A stretch of DNA of 64,000 bases, from contig NZ_QMKH01000004.1 in NCBI RefSeq assembly GCF_003290125.1, positions 248,001 through 312,000 of the forward strand, written 5' to 3'. Numbering within the stretch: position 1 is the stretch's first letter; every line of letters starts with the position of its first letter. Of this stretch, positions 1 to 9,107 are shown in pieces. The notes under the pieces are model-generated. The model was not told where the DNA came from, did no database searches, and saw only the letters and a program-made list of their open reading frames with translations. The translations under genes and the position numbers were made by a program. This DNA comes from Microvirga flavescens. GTDB taxonomy: Bacteria; Pseudomonadota; Alphaproteobacteria; Rhizobiales; Beijerinckiaceae.

Positions 1-914
1 GCGAGAGACAGAACACCCGTTGCTGCAAGCCCCTTGTAGAGCGCGCCCATGATGGCTTCGTTCTGTCCGAGCTTCACGAAGAACGTGCCGATGATGGAGG
101 TGACGATGCACACCGCACCGATGGAAAGCGGATAGAGCATCATGGTTTCGAGCAGCGGCTGCCCCGCGAAGTAGATCGCCGCGAGAACCATCGTGCCGAC
201 CACGGTCACCGCGTAGGTCTCGAACAGGTCGGCAGCCATGCCCGCGCAATCACCAACATTGTCGCCCACGTTGTCTGCAATGGTCGCGGGATTGCGCGGA
301 TCGTCCTCCGGAATGCCGGCCTCGACCTTGCCGACGAGATCGCCGCCGACATCCGCACCCTTGGTGAAGATACCGCCGCCGAGACGGGCGAAGATCGAAA
401 TCAGCGAAGCGCCGAAGCCGAGGGCCACGAGGCTGTCAATGACCTGACGGTCGGAGGGCGCAAGGCCCGCTCCCCGCGTCAGGTAGGTGTAGTAGAGCGC
501 AACGCCGAGCAGCGCGAGACCGGCCACAAGCAGGCCGGTGACGGCCCCTGCCTTGAAGGCGACATCGAGCCCGCCGCCGAGCGACTTGGTCGCCGCCTGG
601 GCGGTGCGGACATTGGCGCGCACGGACACATTCATGCCGATGAAACCGGCCGTTCCGGACAGGATTGCGCCGATGGCGAAGCCCACGCCGACGCGCACGC
701 CGAGCAGATATGAAATGACAAGGAAGAGGACGACGCCGACGATGGCGATGGTGGAGTATTGCCGCCGGAGATAGGCTTTAGCCCCTTCCGCGATCGCGCC
801 GGCGATCTCCTGCATGCGCTGCGAGCCTGCATCTCGCTTCATGACGTCGGAAATGGCCCATAGGCCGTAGGCGATGGAGAGCAGGCCGCCGAGGATAATC
901 AACGTAAGTGCCAT
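1..914 (-). CDS. hppA: Membrane-bound proton-pumping pyrophosphatase (partial)
   Basis: Hydrolyses pyrophosphate and pumps H+ across the inner membrane. Only the first 304 codons are present; the gene runs off the left edge of the window. The family signature [11 protein letters not shown], then the acidic run ending [18 protein letters not shown], is clear, with several hydrophobic segments around it. The ATG at 914 has AAGGA about 8 nt upstream. The residue that separates K+-dependent from K+-independent pumps (about position 460 in the family) lies outside the window, so that subtype cannot be called. It stands alone downstream of a permease gene, with a 151-nt gap. Confidence 0.96.
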   Translation of the reverse strand, partial: MALTLIILGGLLSIAYGLWAISDVMKRDAGSQRMQEIAGAIAEGAKAYLRRQYSTIAIVGVVLFLVISYLLGVRVGVGFAIGAILSGTAGFIGMNVSVRANVRTAQAATKSLGGGLDVAFKAGAVTGLLVAGLALLGVALYYTYLTRGAGLAPSDRQVIDSLVALGFGASLISIFARLGGGIFTKGADVGGDLVGKVEAGIPEDDPRNPATIADNVGDNVGDCAGMAADLFETYAVTVVGTMVLAAIYFAGQPLLETMMLYPLSIGAVCIVTSIIGTFFVKLGQNEAIMGALYKGLAATGVLSL

Positions 915-1065
915 AGTGCCGTCCTTGTGATGGATGGCAGATGACCGATCATCAAAGCCCGTATTCTGGCCTTGACTGGCCTCTACCTCCGGGGAAGGCC
1001 TTAATTGGTGGCAAAACTTTGGGCAGGAAGCAACGAGACTTCAGGATGACATTCACAGAAGAGTT

Positions 1066-2268
1066 TCAGGCGGCGACGACTGCGTTCTTCTTGCTTTGCC
1101 AGGCAAGCAGCCCCAGGGCGACGGCGACCGGCGGGTAGACGAGGAGGTTCAAGGTCCCCCACCCGTCCGTGCTCAGGAGATTTCCAGAGGAAAAAGACGC
1201 CAGCGCGACAAAGCCGAAGACGAGAAAATCGTTGATGGCCTGAACCCGCGCCCGCTCCTCGGAGCGGTAACAATCGGTCACAAGGGCGGTCGCGCCGATG
1301 AAACCGAAATTCCAGCCGATGCCGAGCAGGATCAGGGCGCCCCAGAAATGGGCGACCGTCAAGCCCGATAGACCAACGGTCGCGGATACAGCGATCAGGA
1401 CGAGGCCGACCGCGGTCACACGCTCCTTGCCGAAGCGTTGGATGAGCCGCCCCGTGAAGAAGCTCGGGCCGTACATGGCGAGCACATGCCACTGGATGCC
1501 GAGCGCCGCCGTGCTGACGGAATGGCCGCAGCCGATCATGGCGAGCGGCGCGGCGGTCATCACGAAAGTCATCAGCGCTGCGGAAACGACACCGCTCGTC
1601 ACCGCCACGATGAAACGCGGCTGGGTCACGATCTCCCGCAGCGGTCTGCCGCCAGTCTGCGACTGCGCCGACACGGGCGGGGAGCGGAGAAAAACCACGA
1701 CGGCGATGGTTAGAAGAGCAAGGAACGACTGCGCAAGGAACGCCCCCGCGAAGGGAGCCGTCACGATCACATCGCGGGTCCAGATCACGGTCTGGGGGCC
1801 GATGATCCCGGCAACAAGGCCGCCAATCATGACCCAGGAAATGGCCCGCGCCTTGAAGCTGTCCGACGCCGCATCCGTCGCCGCGAAACGATAACTCTGG
1901 GTGAAGGAGCCCCAAAATCCGGCGATAGTGGTGCCGATACAGAAAATCAGAAAGCTTGCCGTAACGATGCCGAACGCGGCGAGGCAGCCCGCCAGAATGC
2001 CGACAGAACCGGCAAAGACATATCCGCCGCGCCGACCGACCCCGCGCATGATCATCGCCGCCGGAATGGTGCCGAGCGCGAGACCGAGGTTGAACAGACT
2101 GACGGGCAGCGTGGCGAATTGCTTGTCCGTCACAAGCATCTGCCCGACCAGCCCGCCGAGGGACACGACGATGGCCGGGTTCGCCCCACTGAACGCCTGC
2201 GCGAGGGAGAGAACAAGGGCATTGCGCCGGGCCAGCGCATCGTTCGCGATTGGGGACATGGATTTCAT
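1066..2268 (-). CDS. Major facilitator superfamily transporter
   Basis: A 400-residue polytopic protein with about 12 hydrophobic segments, ending in a short Lys/Ala tail. It looks like an MFS_1 permease; the substrate cannot be read from the sequence. The chosen ATG at 2268 overlaps the thiL stop codon (TAATG), so the two genes are probably translationally coupled. A second ATG 9 nt further in is also possible. The open frame extends upstream inside thiL, but that start would overlap thiL by about 165 nt and was not used. Confidence 0.85.
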   Translation of the reverse strand: MKSMSPIANDALARRNALVLSLAQAFSGANPAIVVSLGGLVGQMLVTDKQFATLPVSLFNLGLALGTIPAAMIMRGVGRRGGYVFAGSVGILAGCLAAFGIVTASFLIFCIGTTIAGFWGSFTQSYRFAATDAASDSFKARAISWVMIGGLVAGIIGPQTVIWTRDVIVTAPFAGAFLAQSFLALLTIAVVVFLRSPPVSAQSQTGGRPLREIVTQPRFIVAVTSGVVSAALMTFVMTAAPLAMIGCGHSVSTAALGIQWHVLAMYGPSFFTGRLIQRFGKERVTAVGLVLIAVSATVGLSGLTVAHFWGALILLGIGWNFGFIGATALVTDCYRSEERARVQAINDFLVFGFVALASFSSGNLLSTDGWGTLNLLVYPPVAVALGLLAWQSKKNAVVAA

Positions 2269-3254
2269 TAGAAATGAGAGAATGAGCCGTGCTCGTAGCG
2301 CCTTTCGCGGCCATCTGCACGAAAGAGCGGCAAGCCGTCCCCAGAAACCACCCGGCCAATGACCGTCAGGGCGATCCCGACTTGCGCGGCCTTGGTCGAA
2401 AAGCTTTCTATGCTGTCCGGCGAGACGGTACAAAGGACTTCGTAATCATCGCCGCCCGTCAGAACCCGGTCCATCAGGGCGGGCTCGACGGCAACAGCGT
2501 GCGCTGCGGCGGGTGAAAGCGGCACGCTTGCCGTCTCGACGATGCCGGTGACGCCGCTCACACGGAGCATTTTCGCGAGATCGCCAGCAAGCCCGTCTGA
2601 AACATCCATCGCCGCATTGGCGTGGTCGCGCAGCGCTGTCGCGAGGGCGAAGCGCGGTTGCGGGTTCCGGTTACGGCCGGTCAGAAAGGTGCGCTCCTCG
2701 GACGAGAGCAGCGGGCCCCAGGCAGGAGAGAACCGCAGGTCGAGGCCGAGCGCCCCATCCCCGATGGTGCCCGTCACGCAGATCAGGTCGTCCGCCTGTG
2801 CCGTGGTGCGGCGGACCATTCGTCCGGTTGGAACCTCGCCGATGGCGGTCACAGAGAGCGTCAGCGCTCCTCTCGCCTTCACCGTATCGCCGCCGAGGAG
2901 CGGGCAACCGAAATCGGCAGATGCTTCCTTCAGGCCAGCCGCGAAGGCCGCGAGCCATTCCTCGGTCCAGTTCTCAGGCAGCGCGAGCGTGAGCAGGAAC
3001 CCGCGCGGTTCCGCGCCCTTGGCGGCGAGATCGGATACGTTCACGCCGAGCGCCTTGCGCGCGAGCGAACCGGGAGGATCGTCAGGGAGAAAATGCCCGC
3101 CCTCGACCAAAGCATCCGTCGTCAGGATAAGATCGTGGCCGGGGCGTGGCGTGTAGGAAGCGGCGTCGTCTTTCAGCTCATAAGCGCCCTCGCCCGCGAT
3201 CGGTGCGAAATAATTCGCGATGAGATCGTCTTCGGAGGAACGGTGAGAGCTCAT
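2268..3254 (-). CDS. thiL: Thiamine-monophosphate kinase
   Basis: ATP-dependent phosphorylation of thiamine monophosphate to thiamine diphosphate, the last step of cofactor synthesis, in the cytosol. The 328 residues match the family length. Visible motifs are the N-terminal DLILTTDALVEGGHF segment, GGDTVKARGALTLSVTAIG, DVSDGLAGDLAKML and GGDDYEVLCTV, the Mg/ATP-binding Asp clusters of the PurM/ThiL fold. The start lies 4 nt after the nusB stop, and the stop overlaps the next permease start. It closes the ribH-nusB-thiL group, a conserved arrangement. Confidence 0.97.
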   Translation of the reverse strand: MSSHRSSEDDLIANYFAPIAGEGAYELKDDAASYTPRPGHDLILTTDALVEGGHFLPDDPPGSLARKALGVNVSDLAAKGAEPRGFLLTLALPENWTEEWLAAFAAGLKEASADFGCPLLGGDTVKARGALTLSVTAIGEVPTGRMVRRTTAQADDLICVTGTIGDGALGLDLRFSPAWGPLLSSEERTFLTGRNRNPQPRFALATALRDHANAAMDVSDGLAGDLAKMLRVSGVTGIVETASVPLSPAAAHAVAVEPALMDRVLTGGDDYEVLCTVSPDSIESFSTKAAQVGIALTVIGRVVSGDGLPLFRADGRERRYEHGSFSHF

Positions 3255-3258
3255 GAGC

Positions 3259-3741
3259 TTATCGCTTTACTTGGCCGCCCGCCTTCTTTTCCAACTCGCC
3301 CGGGCGGACTTCGCGCGCCACGGCGTCGAGCACCGCGTTCACGAGGCCCGGCTCATCGTCGCCGTAAAAGCCGTGCGTCACGTCCACGTATTCGGTGATG
3401 ACCACACGGGCGGGAACGTCCTTGCGGAACATCAGCTCGTAGCCACCAGCGCGCAGGATGGCGCGGATGACGGCCTCGATCCGCGCCAGCGGCCAGCCGG
3501 CGGCCAGCGCCTTGTCCACGCTTACGTCGATGGCGCGCTGGTTGCTGACAACGCCGTTGAGGATATCGCGAAAGAAAGTGTTATCGGACGGCTGGAACTC
3601 GATGCCCTCGACCTCACGGCCAAGCCAGTGCGCCTCGAACTCGGCAAGCGCGTCCACGACGCTCTTGCCCGATACGTCCATCTGGTAGAGGGCCTGGACG
3701 GCGGCGAGACGGGCCGCCGCGCGTTCTGCGGGTTTCGACAT
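3259..3741 (-). CDS. nusB: Transcription antitermination factor NusB
   Basis: All-helical RNA-binding protein that joins S10 (NusE) on boxA to prevent termination in rRNA operons. It has 160 residues and the typical opening AARLAAVQALYQMD. A later segment, ILRAGGYELMFRKDVPARVVITEYVDVTHGF, is the hallmark of the C-terminal NusB half. The start at 3741 (MSKPAERAA) lies 5 nt after the ribH stop with GAGAG as a ribosome site. A start 18 nt upstream would overlap ribH. Confidence 0.95.
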   Translation of the reverse strand: MSKPAERAAARLAAVQALYQMDVSGKSVVDALAEFEAHWLGREVEGIEFQPSDNTFFRDILNGVVSNQRAIDVSVDKALAAGWPLARIEAVIRAILRAGGYELMFRKDVPARVVITEYVDVTHGFYGDDEPGLVNAVLDAVAREVRPGELEKKAGGQVKR

Positions 3742-3746
3742 GGCTC

Positions 3747-4235
3747 TCAGACTCCCCAAAGACGGCGCTTGATCCGCAGCACGGCCAGAGCCGCCTCGAC
3801 TGCACCACCACCCTTGTTCATCTCGTTGACGCGCGCACGCGCCCAGGCCTGCTCGTCATTCTCCACCGTCAGGATGCCGTTGGCGAGGGGAAGACTCAAG
3901 GACAGGGACAAATCCATCAGGGCGCGGGCGCTCTCGCCCGCCACGATGTCATAATGTCCTGTCTCGCCGCGAATGACGCAGCCCAGCGCAACGACAGCGT
4001 CATAGGGCTTGCCCGCCTCATCCGCCGCTTCGAGCGCGATCACCGCCGTCGTCGGGATTTCGAGCGCGCCGTCTACCGTCAGCACGTCCGCGGTCGCCTG
4101 CGCCGCCTCGACGGCGGCCTTCGCGCCGCGCAGCAGTTCATCGGCGATGTCGTCGTAGAACCGCGCCTCGACGATGAGAATGCGCGCTCCGGGAACGGGC
4201 GGGCGGTTGGTGGGCTTTGCGTGCGTGGCGACCAT
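3747..4235 (-). CDS. ribH: 6,7-dimethyl-8-ribityllumazine synthase
   Basis: Condenses 5-amino-6-ribitylamino-uracil with 3,4-dihydroxy-2-butanone 4-phosphate in riboflavin synthesis. The 162 residues contain the [14 protein letters not shown] substrate loop, the [14 protein letters not shown] segment and the [20 protein letters not shown] core with the catalytic His in GHYD. Lumazine synthases of this class form oligomeric shells. It starts 150 nt after ribE on the same strand. No FMN riboswitch was recognised in that gap. Confidence 0.97.
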   Translation of the reverse strand: MVATHAKPTNRPPVPGARILIVEARFYDDIADELLRGAKAAVEAAQATADVLTVDGALEIPTTAVIALEAADEAGKPYDAVVALGCVIRGETGHYDIVAGESARALMDLSLSLSLPLANGILTVENDEQAWARARVNEMNKGGGAVEAALAVLRIKRRLWGV

Positions 4236-4385
4236 GAGGAGAACCGTTTATGGCAGGCGCCCCTGGAAAGGCGCCGCATCTGTCAGAATGAGCTGCGGCT
4301 GACCTACCCCGCCGCGCGCGCCACCGCAAGCGACGTGGCATGTTGAGAGGGAATAGGCCGCAAGACTTGGTACAGGCAAGGCTCG

Positions 4386-5018
4386 TCAGCCGCCCGCCCG
4401 CGCCTCCACCAGCCTCGCGGCGTAGCGGGCCATCGTATCGACCTCGATGTTGAGCGTATCGCCGACCTGCCGCTCGCCCCAGGTGGTGACGCTGAGCGTA
4501 TGGGGAATGATGAGCACCGAGAACACGTCACCCTTGACCGCATTCACGGTCAGCGAGGTGCCGTCGAGGGTGATGGAGCCCTTTTCCGCGATGAAGGGCG
4601 CAAGCTCCTTCGGCGCCTGGATCTCGAAGCGGGCCGTCGGCCCCCACGGGTTGTCGCCCGCCGTGATGGCCTCGCGGGCGATGATCGTGGCAACCCCGTC
4701 CACATGACCCGTCACGATATGGCCACCAAGCTCGTCGCCGATCTTGAGAGCGCGTTCCAGATTGACCCGCGTGCCGACCTGCCAGCTTGGCACGTTGGTG
4801 CGCTCCAGCGTCTCGAAGGCGGCATCCACATCGAACCAGCAGCCGTTGCCGCGCGAGCCGACATCCACCACCGTCAGGCACGGTCCGCCGCAGGCGATGG
4901 ACGCGCCAAGCGCGATGGTCGCGGGGTCGTAGACGGATTCGATGCGAATGCGCCGCAATTTGCCGGCATCCGAAATCGAAGCGACGCGGCCCACATCCGT
5001 GACGATGCCCGTAAACAT
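4386..5018 (-). CDS. ribE: Riboflavin synthase alpha subunit
   Basis: Dismutates two lumazine molecules to riboflavin. The 210 residues show the usual tandem lumazine-binding barrels. The first opens with MFTGIVTDVGRV and carries IACGGPCLTVVDV; the second has GGHIVTGHVDGVATI followed by SITLDGTSLTVNAV. The ATG at 5018 overlaps the ribD stop (TGATG), which fixes the start better than an in-frame ATG 15 nt upstream. This gene is called ribE or ribC depending on the organism. Confidence 0.96.
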   Translation of the reverse strand: MFTGIVTDVGRVASISDAGKLRRIRIESVYDPATIALGASIACGGPCLTVVDVGSRGNGCWFDVDAAFETLERTNVPSWQVGTRVNLERALKIGDELGGHIVTGHVDGVATIIAREAITAGDNPWGPTARFEIQAPKELAPFIAEKGSITLDGTSLTVNAVKGDVFSVLIIPHTLSVTTWGERQVGDTLNIEVDTMARYAARLVEARAGG

Positions 5019-6127
5019 CAAGCTCTCTCCCAAGACATTAAAAGATCGGGACCGAGCATCTCGTCTCCGATCAAACGCATTTCGTCCATTCTGTCCTGCA
5101 GCACCGGGCCAAGGGCAGGCACATCGCCCTGCCCCCGCGCCGAACGGCCCGTGGCCAGAACGAGTTCATCGATCAAGTCGGCGCTCGCCAGCGCATCCGC
5201 AAGTCCCGGTCCGCCCTCGCTGAAAACGCGGGTCAGGCCGCGCGTGCCGAGAAGGCGCATCGCCTCGGCGAGAGCCACGCGGCCCTGCGCATCCGCGCCC
5301 ACGCGCAAAACCTCGATGCCGGATTGCACGAGTCGCTTTTCCGCCTCAACGGAGGCCGCGACCGTTGTGACGATCCAGGACGGCATATTCCGTGCGCCTT
5401 TGACGAGCTTCGCATCGGCAGGCGTGCGCAAATGGCTGTCGATGACGATGCGGACCGGCGAGCGGTCTTCGAGGCCAGGAAGGCGCACGGTGAGGAGCGG
5501 ATCGTCCGTCAGCACCGTGCCGACGCCGACCATGATCGCATCCGCATGGGCGCGCATCATCTGCACGCGAGCATTGGTGAGATCGCCCGTAATCATCAGG
5601 CGCGGGCCGTTGCGCGTACCCGCAAGCCCCTCCGTGGTGCGCGCGAGCTTCACCGTGATGGCAGGACGTCCCTTCGTGACCCGCATGATATGTCCGCGAT
5701 GATCCCGGCGCGCTTGCTCAGCAAGACACCCGACATCGACGCGAATTCCCGCCTGCCGCAACCGCGTATGCCCCTCGCCCGCGACCCGGTCGTCCGGGTC
5801 TTCGATGGCCGAGACGACCCGCGCGATGCCGGAAGCGATGACCGCGTCCACGCAAGGAGGCGATTTGCCGTGATGGGAACAGGGTTCGAGGGTGACATAG
5901 AGCGTCGCGCCCTTCGCCGCCTCTCCCGAGACGCCGAGCGCCACCCGCTCCGCATGAGGCCGCCCGCCGGGCTGTGTGATGCCCTGCGCGACGATGAGCG
6001 GACTGCCGCCCTCTTCGCGAACGACAACGGCTCCGACGGAGGGGTTGGGCGCGGTCAGGCCGAGGTGGCGCGCGCCCAGGGCGAGCGCGAGGCGCATGAA
6101 GCGTTCATCGTTAGCGGCGGCGGTCAT
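5018..6127 (-). CDS. ribD: Bifunctional diaminohydroxyphosphoribosylaminopyrimidine deaminase / reductase
   Basis: Second and third steps of riboflavin synthesis. The N-terminal deaminase half has the zinc-binding HAERVAL and TLEPCSHHGKSPPC motifs (His, two Cys). The C-terminal reductase half has ITVKLARTTEGL, DAIMVGVGTVLTDDP and FSEGGPGLADAL. The length of 369 residues is normal for the fused enzyme. It starts 31 nt after nrdR and overlaps ribE, so nrdR-ribD-ribE is probably one transcript. Confidence 0.97.
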   Translation of the reverse strand: MTAAANDERFMRLALALGARHLGLTAPNPSVGAVVVREEGGSPLIVAQGITQPGGRPHAERVALGVSGEAAKGATLYVTLEPCSHHGKSPPCVDAVIASGIARVVSAIEDPDDRVAGEGHTRLRQAGIRVDVGCLAEQARRDHRGHIMRVTKGRPAITVKLARTTEGLAGTRNGPRLMITGDLTNARVQMMRAHADAIMVGVGTVLTDDPLLTVRLPGLEDRSPVRIVIDSHLRTPADAKLVKGARNMPSWIVTTVAASVEAEKRLVQSGIEVLRVGADAQGRVALAEAMRLLGTRGLTRVFSEGGPGLADALASADLIDELVLATGRSARGQGDVPALGPVLQDRMDEMRLIGDEMLGPDLLMSWERA

Positions 6128-6158
6128 CGGCCCGGCCCGTCACTCGAACGAGGTGGCC

Positions 6159-6656
6159 TCATTCGCCGGCACGGGAGGATGGCGGCGCATCCTGCTCCCC
6201 GCCCTCGTCATCGCCCAATTTGTCAAGAATTTCCTCGAAATCCTTGGCATTGCGGAAATCTTTATAGACGGAAGCGAACCGCACATAGGCGATATCATCG
6301 AGCCCTTTCAGGCCTTCCATGATGAGCTCGCCCACCATTTCGCTCGGCACTTCCGGCTCGCCCTGGCTTTCAAGCTGCCGCACGATGCCGTTGACCATGC
6401 GCTCGACGCGCTCAGGATCCACCGGCCTCTTGCGCAGGGCCACCTCGACGGAGCGCTCCAGCTTGTCGCGATCGAACGGCACGCGGCGGCCGGACTTCTT
6501 CAGGACGAAAAGCTCGCGCAGCTGCACGCGCTCGAAAGTGGTGAAGCGCCCGCCACAATCCGGGCAGATGCGCCGCCGACGGATGGCCGAAGCATCATCC
6601 GTCGGACGAGAATCCTTCACTTGCGTGTCGAGACTTCCGCAATAGGGACAGCGCAT
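6159..6656 (-). CDS. nrdR: Transcriptional repressor NrdR
   Basis: Nucleotide-sensing repressor of ribonucleotide reductase genes. The 165 residues begin with a zinc ribbon, Cys3-Cys6 and Cys31-Cys34, followed by [14 protein letters not shown] and an ATP-cone domain (residues about 50-140: [20 protein letters not shown]). The C-terminal tail is acidic. It lies 17 nt after glyA and 31 nt before ribD. The glyA-nrdR-ribD order is widespread in alphaproteobacteria. Confidence 0.97.
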   Translation of the reverse strand: MRCPYCGSLDTQVKDSRPTDDASAIRRRRICPDCGGRFTTFERVQLRELFVLKKSGRRVPFDRDKLERSVEVALRKRPVDPERVERMVNGIVRQLESQGEPEVPSEMVGELIMEGLKGLDDIAYVRFASVYKDFRNAKDFEEILDKLGDDEGGEQDAPPSSRAGE

Positions 6657-6673
6657 CTCTTAAGCCGCGATCC

Positions 6674-7972
6674 TCAGGCGTAAATCGGGAAGCGGCGGGT
6701 CAACTCGTGAACCCGCGTCTTCACGGATTCCTCAACTGCGCCGTTGTTCCCCTCACCGTTGCGGGCCAGACCATCGAGAGCCTCGACGATCAACTCGCCC
6801 ACCTTGCGGAATTCCGCGACGCCGAAGCCGCGCGAGGTGGCGGCGGGGGTGCCGAGACGGATGCCCGAGGTCACCATCGGCTTTTCGGGATCGAACGGCA
6901 CGCCGTTCTTGTTGCAGGTGATGTGCGCGCGGCCGAGCGCCTGCTCGGCGGCCTTGCCGGTGAGTTTCTTCGGGCGAAGATCCACCAGCATCAGGTGGTT
7001 GTCCGTGCCGCCCGCGACGATGGCGTAGCCATTCGAAACCATCGTGTCGGCAAGGGCCTTGGCGTTCTCGACCACCTGACGGGCATAGACCTTGAAATCG
7101 GGACGCAGTGCCTCACCGAAGGCCACAGCCTTCGCGGCGATGACGTGCATGAGCGGACCGCCCTGGAGGCCGGGGAAGATCGCCGAATTGATCTTCTTGG
7201 CGAGGTCCTCGTCGTTGGTGAGGATCATGCCGCCGCGCGGGCCGCGCAGGGTCTTGTGGGTGGTGGTGGTGACGACATGCGCGTGCGGGAACGGCGACGG
7301 GTGCGCGCCGCCGGCCACGAGGCCCGCGAAATGCGCGATATCGACCATGAAGAGCGCACCGACCTCGTCCGCGATCTCACGAAAGCGGGCGAAATCCCAG
7401 AAACGGGAATAAGCCGAACCGCCGGCGACGATGACCTTCGGCTTGTGCGTGCGGGCAAGCTCGGCGACCTCGTCCATGTCGATGAGCTGGCTGTCCTCGC
7501 GGACCTTGTAGCTCACCACGTTGAACCACTTGCCGGACATGTTGACCGGCGAGCCGTGCGTGAGGTGGCCGCCACAGGCGAGATCGAGACCCATGAAGGT
7601 ATCGCCCGGCTTCATCAGCGCCATGAACACGGCTTGGTTGGCCTGGCTGCCGGAATTCGGCTGGACATTGGCGAACTTGCAGTCGAACAGGCGCTTGGCG
7701 CGATCGATGGCCAGCTCCTCGGCGATGTCCACGAACTGGCAGCCGCCATAGTAGCGGCGGCCCGGATAACCCTCCGCGTACTTGTTCGTCATGATCGAGC
7801 CCTGGGCTTCCAGGACAGCGCGGGAAACGATGTTTTCCGAGGCGATCAGCTCGATCTCGTCGCGCTGACGGCCAAGCTCCAGCTGGATCGCACGAGCGAT
7901 CTCAGGATCGGAATCGGCAAGGCTTGCCGAAAAAAAGCTATTGGAAAGATGACCTTGTGCCGCGTCGCTCAT
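6674..7972 (-). CDS. glyA: Serine hydroxymethyltransferase
   Basis: PLP enzyme interconverting serine and glycine and loading tetrahydrofolate with one-carbon units. It has 432 residues. The cofactor lysine is Lys240 in [14 protein letters not shown]. The [10 protein letters not shown] and [16 protein letters not shown] motifs of the substrate site are intact. It is the first gene of the minus-strand glyA-nrdR-ribD-ribE series and follows a 120-nt gap, where its promoter presumably lies. Confidence 0.98.
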   Translation of the reverse strand: MSDAAQGHLSNSFFSASLADSDPEIARAIQLELGRQRDEIELIASENIVSRAVLEAQGSIMTNKYAEGYPGRRYYGGCQFVDIAEELAIDRAKRLFDCKFANVQPNSGSQANQAVFMALMKPGDTFMGLDLACGGHLTHGSPVNMSGKWFNVVSYKVREDSQLIDMDEVAELARTHKPKVIVAGGSAYSRFWDFARFREIADEVGALFMVDIAHFAGLVAGGAHPSPFPHAHVVTTTTHKTLRGPRGGMILTNDEDLAKKINSAIFPGLQGGPLMHVIAAKAVAFGEALRPDFKVYARQVVENAKALADTMVSNGYAIVAGGTDNHLMLVDLRPKKLTGKAAEQALGRAHITCNKNGVPFDPEKPMVTSGIRLGTPAATSRGFGVAEFRKVGELIVEALDGLARNGEGNNGAVEESVKTRVHELTRRFPIYA

Positions 7973-8092
7973 GCTCGTTCTGAACCTTTTGCCGCCTTGG
8001 AAAACGGATTCCCTAAACCCGCGCTCAGGCCTTTATCACGCCGACAAGGAGCGCGCCAAGCCGCCCTTTGCCGCGATTACGCGCCCGCCCCG

Positions 8093-8467
8093 TTACAGTG
8101 GCCGCACCTCGATGATGATCCGCTTCGTAAGCGGCATCGCATCCGACGGCGCGTTGACGACGAACATCCCTCGGCATGTCCCGGTGACGGGATAAATCGG
8201 GGTGCGGTTGGCGTCGGCCCCGCGCATGTAGTTGACCGTGTAATAAACATCACCGCCCAAATAGATCGTCGCGGTCGAGACGAACTTGTACCCCACCTGC
8301 GTCGGGCTGAGCCGTACGATAGCCGCAGGCGGGCCGAGCGCGGCGATGCGCTCCGAGATCGGCTTTCCGACATGCTCGGAGCACGCCATCGCGAGGTTGG
8401 AATATGTCGTCGGCGCGCAGCCGCTCAAGGCCAGCGCCGCAACCAAGGCCATTGCAGGTAATTTCAA
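8093..8467 (-). CDS. Small predicted lipoprotein, function unknown
   Basis: About 124 residues. A hydrophobic leader ends in a lipobox (LALSGC), so the mature protein is probably anchored to a membrane by Cys. The proposed start is TTG at 8467, because a strong ribosome site (GGGGAGG) lies 6 nt upstream. An ATG four codons later is the alternative, and a longer frame upstream has no ribosome site. The mature part carries CSEHVGKPISERIAALG and a beta-rich C-terminal half. I do not recognise the family. Confidence 0.7.
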   Translation of the reverse strand: MKLPAMALVAALALSGCAPTTYSNLAMACSEHVGKPISERIAALGPPAAIVRLSPTQVGYKFVSTATIYLGGDVYYTVNYMRGADANRTPIYPVTGTCRGMFVVNAPSDAMPLTKRIIIEVRPL

Positions 8468-8576
8468 GGAAGCCTCCCCTAAGGGAAGACTAACATCGGA
8501 AGGCGCAGATTCGAAGATCACACGCGTTGATCCGGCTAGAGGCCGGAAACTTAGAGCCTGTTTTGAAATGCAGACC

Positions 8577-8690
8577 TCAGCCTGCGTCTCGAAGGAGTGT
8601 CCAGCGCCCGCTGGAGACGCCTCGCCCTTCGAGACGGGCCTTCTCGGCCCTCCTCAGGGTGAGGCTTCGGGGAGATCTCTTGGACGACAC
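8577..8690. repeat. Possible dispersed palindromic element in a 240-nt gap
   Basis: The gap 8468-8707 holds no credible gene. It contains GTCTCGAAGGA-type and CTTCGAGACGGGCC-type arms (8589-8642) and a CCTCCTCAGGGTGAGGCTTC segment (8655-8674). These resemble the palindromic intergenic elements common in Hyphomicrobiales genomes. Only one copy was seen here, so its repetitive nature is inferred. Confidence 0.4.
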
Positions 8691-8707
8691 AGCTTCCCAA
8701 CAGGCCC

Positions 8708-8920
8708 TTAGGCCTTCTTCAGGAACTCCGTCCGCAACACGAGATCCTTCACCTTCTCCGCCCGGCACTCGACCTCGTCCTCATTGTCGGTGAGGCGGAT
8801 GCTCTTGATGAGGGTGCCGCGCTTCAGGGTGACGGAGGTTCCCTTCACCTTGAGATCCTTGATGAGCGTGACGGAGTCACCCTCGTTGAGCTGCGTGCCG
8901 TTGCTGTCCCTGACGATCAT
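8708..8920 (-). CDS. PhnA-like (YjdM) domain protein, short form
   Basis: 70 residues that match the C-terminal domain of YjdM/PhnA: VRDSNGTQLNEGDSVTLIKD, LKVKGTSVTLKRGT, then IRLTDNEDEVECRAE and a Lys-Lys-Ala end. The N-terminal zinc ribbon of full-length YjdM is absent. Despite the old name, the family is not shown to act in phosphonate use. AGGAGG lies 4 nt before the ATG. It is monocistronic and is flanked on its 5' side by a copy of the 49-bp palindromic repeat. Confidence 0.88.
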   Translation of the reverse strand: MIVRDSNGTQLNEGDSVTLIKDLKVKGTSVTLKRGTLIKSIRLTDNEDEVECRAEKVKDLVLRTEFLKKA

Positions 8921-8960
8921 GGTTTCCTCCTCAAACTGTACAAATCCAATCGAGGCCCCC

Positions 8961-9009
8961 GCATGATCCGGGCGAACAACCGGTTTCCACTTGTTCTGAT
9001 CATGCTCTA
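8961..9009 (+). repeat. 49-bp palindromic repeat, copy 1
   Basis: Begins GCATGATCCGGGCGAACAA and ends TTGTTCTGATCATGCTCTA. Two nested inverted pairs (GCATGATC/GATCATGC and GAACAA/TTGTTC) surround a CCGGTTTCCAC centre, so RNA or single-stranded DNA could fold into a hairpin. Four further copies lie in this window. This one is between the PhnA-like gene and the 3' end of the L,D-transpeptidase gene. Confidence 0.93.
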
Positions 9010-9050
9010 GCGACGCCGCCGACTCAGCTATTTAACAGCCGCAGCACGTA

Positions 9051-9082
9051 AAAACAAAACGGCCCGCTGAAAAGCGGGCCGT
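9051..9082 (-). terminator. Rho-independent terminator of the L,D-transpeptidase gene
   Basis: On the minus strand a perfect 9-bp stem (ACGGCCCGC / GCGGGCCGT) with a 6-nt loop is followed by TTTGTTTTT. It begins 25 nt after the stop codon. Confidence 0.92.
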
Positions 9083-9107
9083 CGGTCTTCGAAAAGGCGC
9101 TAAACGC

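Noticed and set aside
4236..4385. FMN riboswitch in the rib gene region
   Set aside because: The gap before ribH shows none of the conserved RFN-element segments I could recognise. Only a GGCGCC/GGCGCC hairpin is visible.
6707..8461. A 584-codon open frame on the plus strand across glyA
   Set aside because: It is antisense to a fully conserved GlyA and has no motif of its own.
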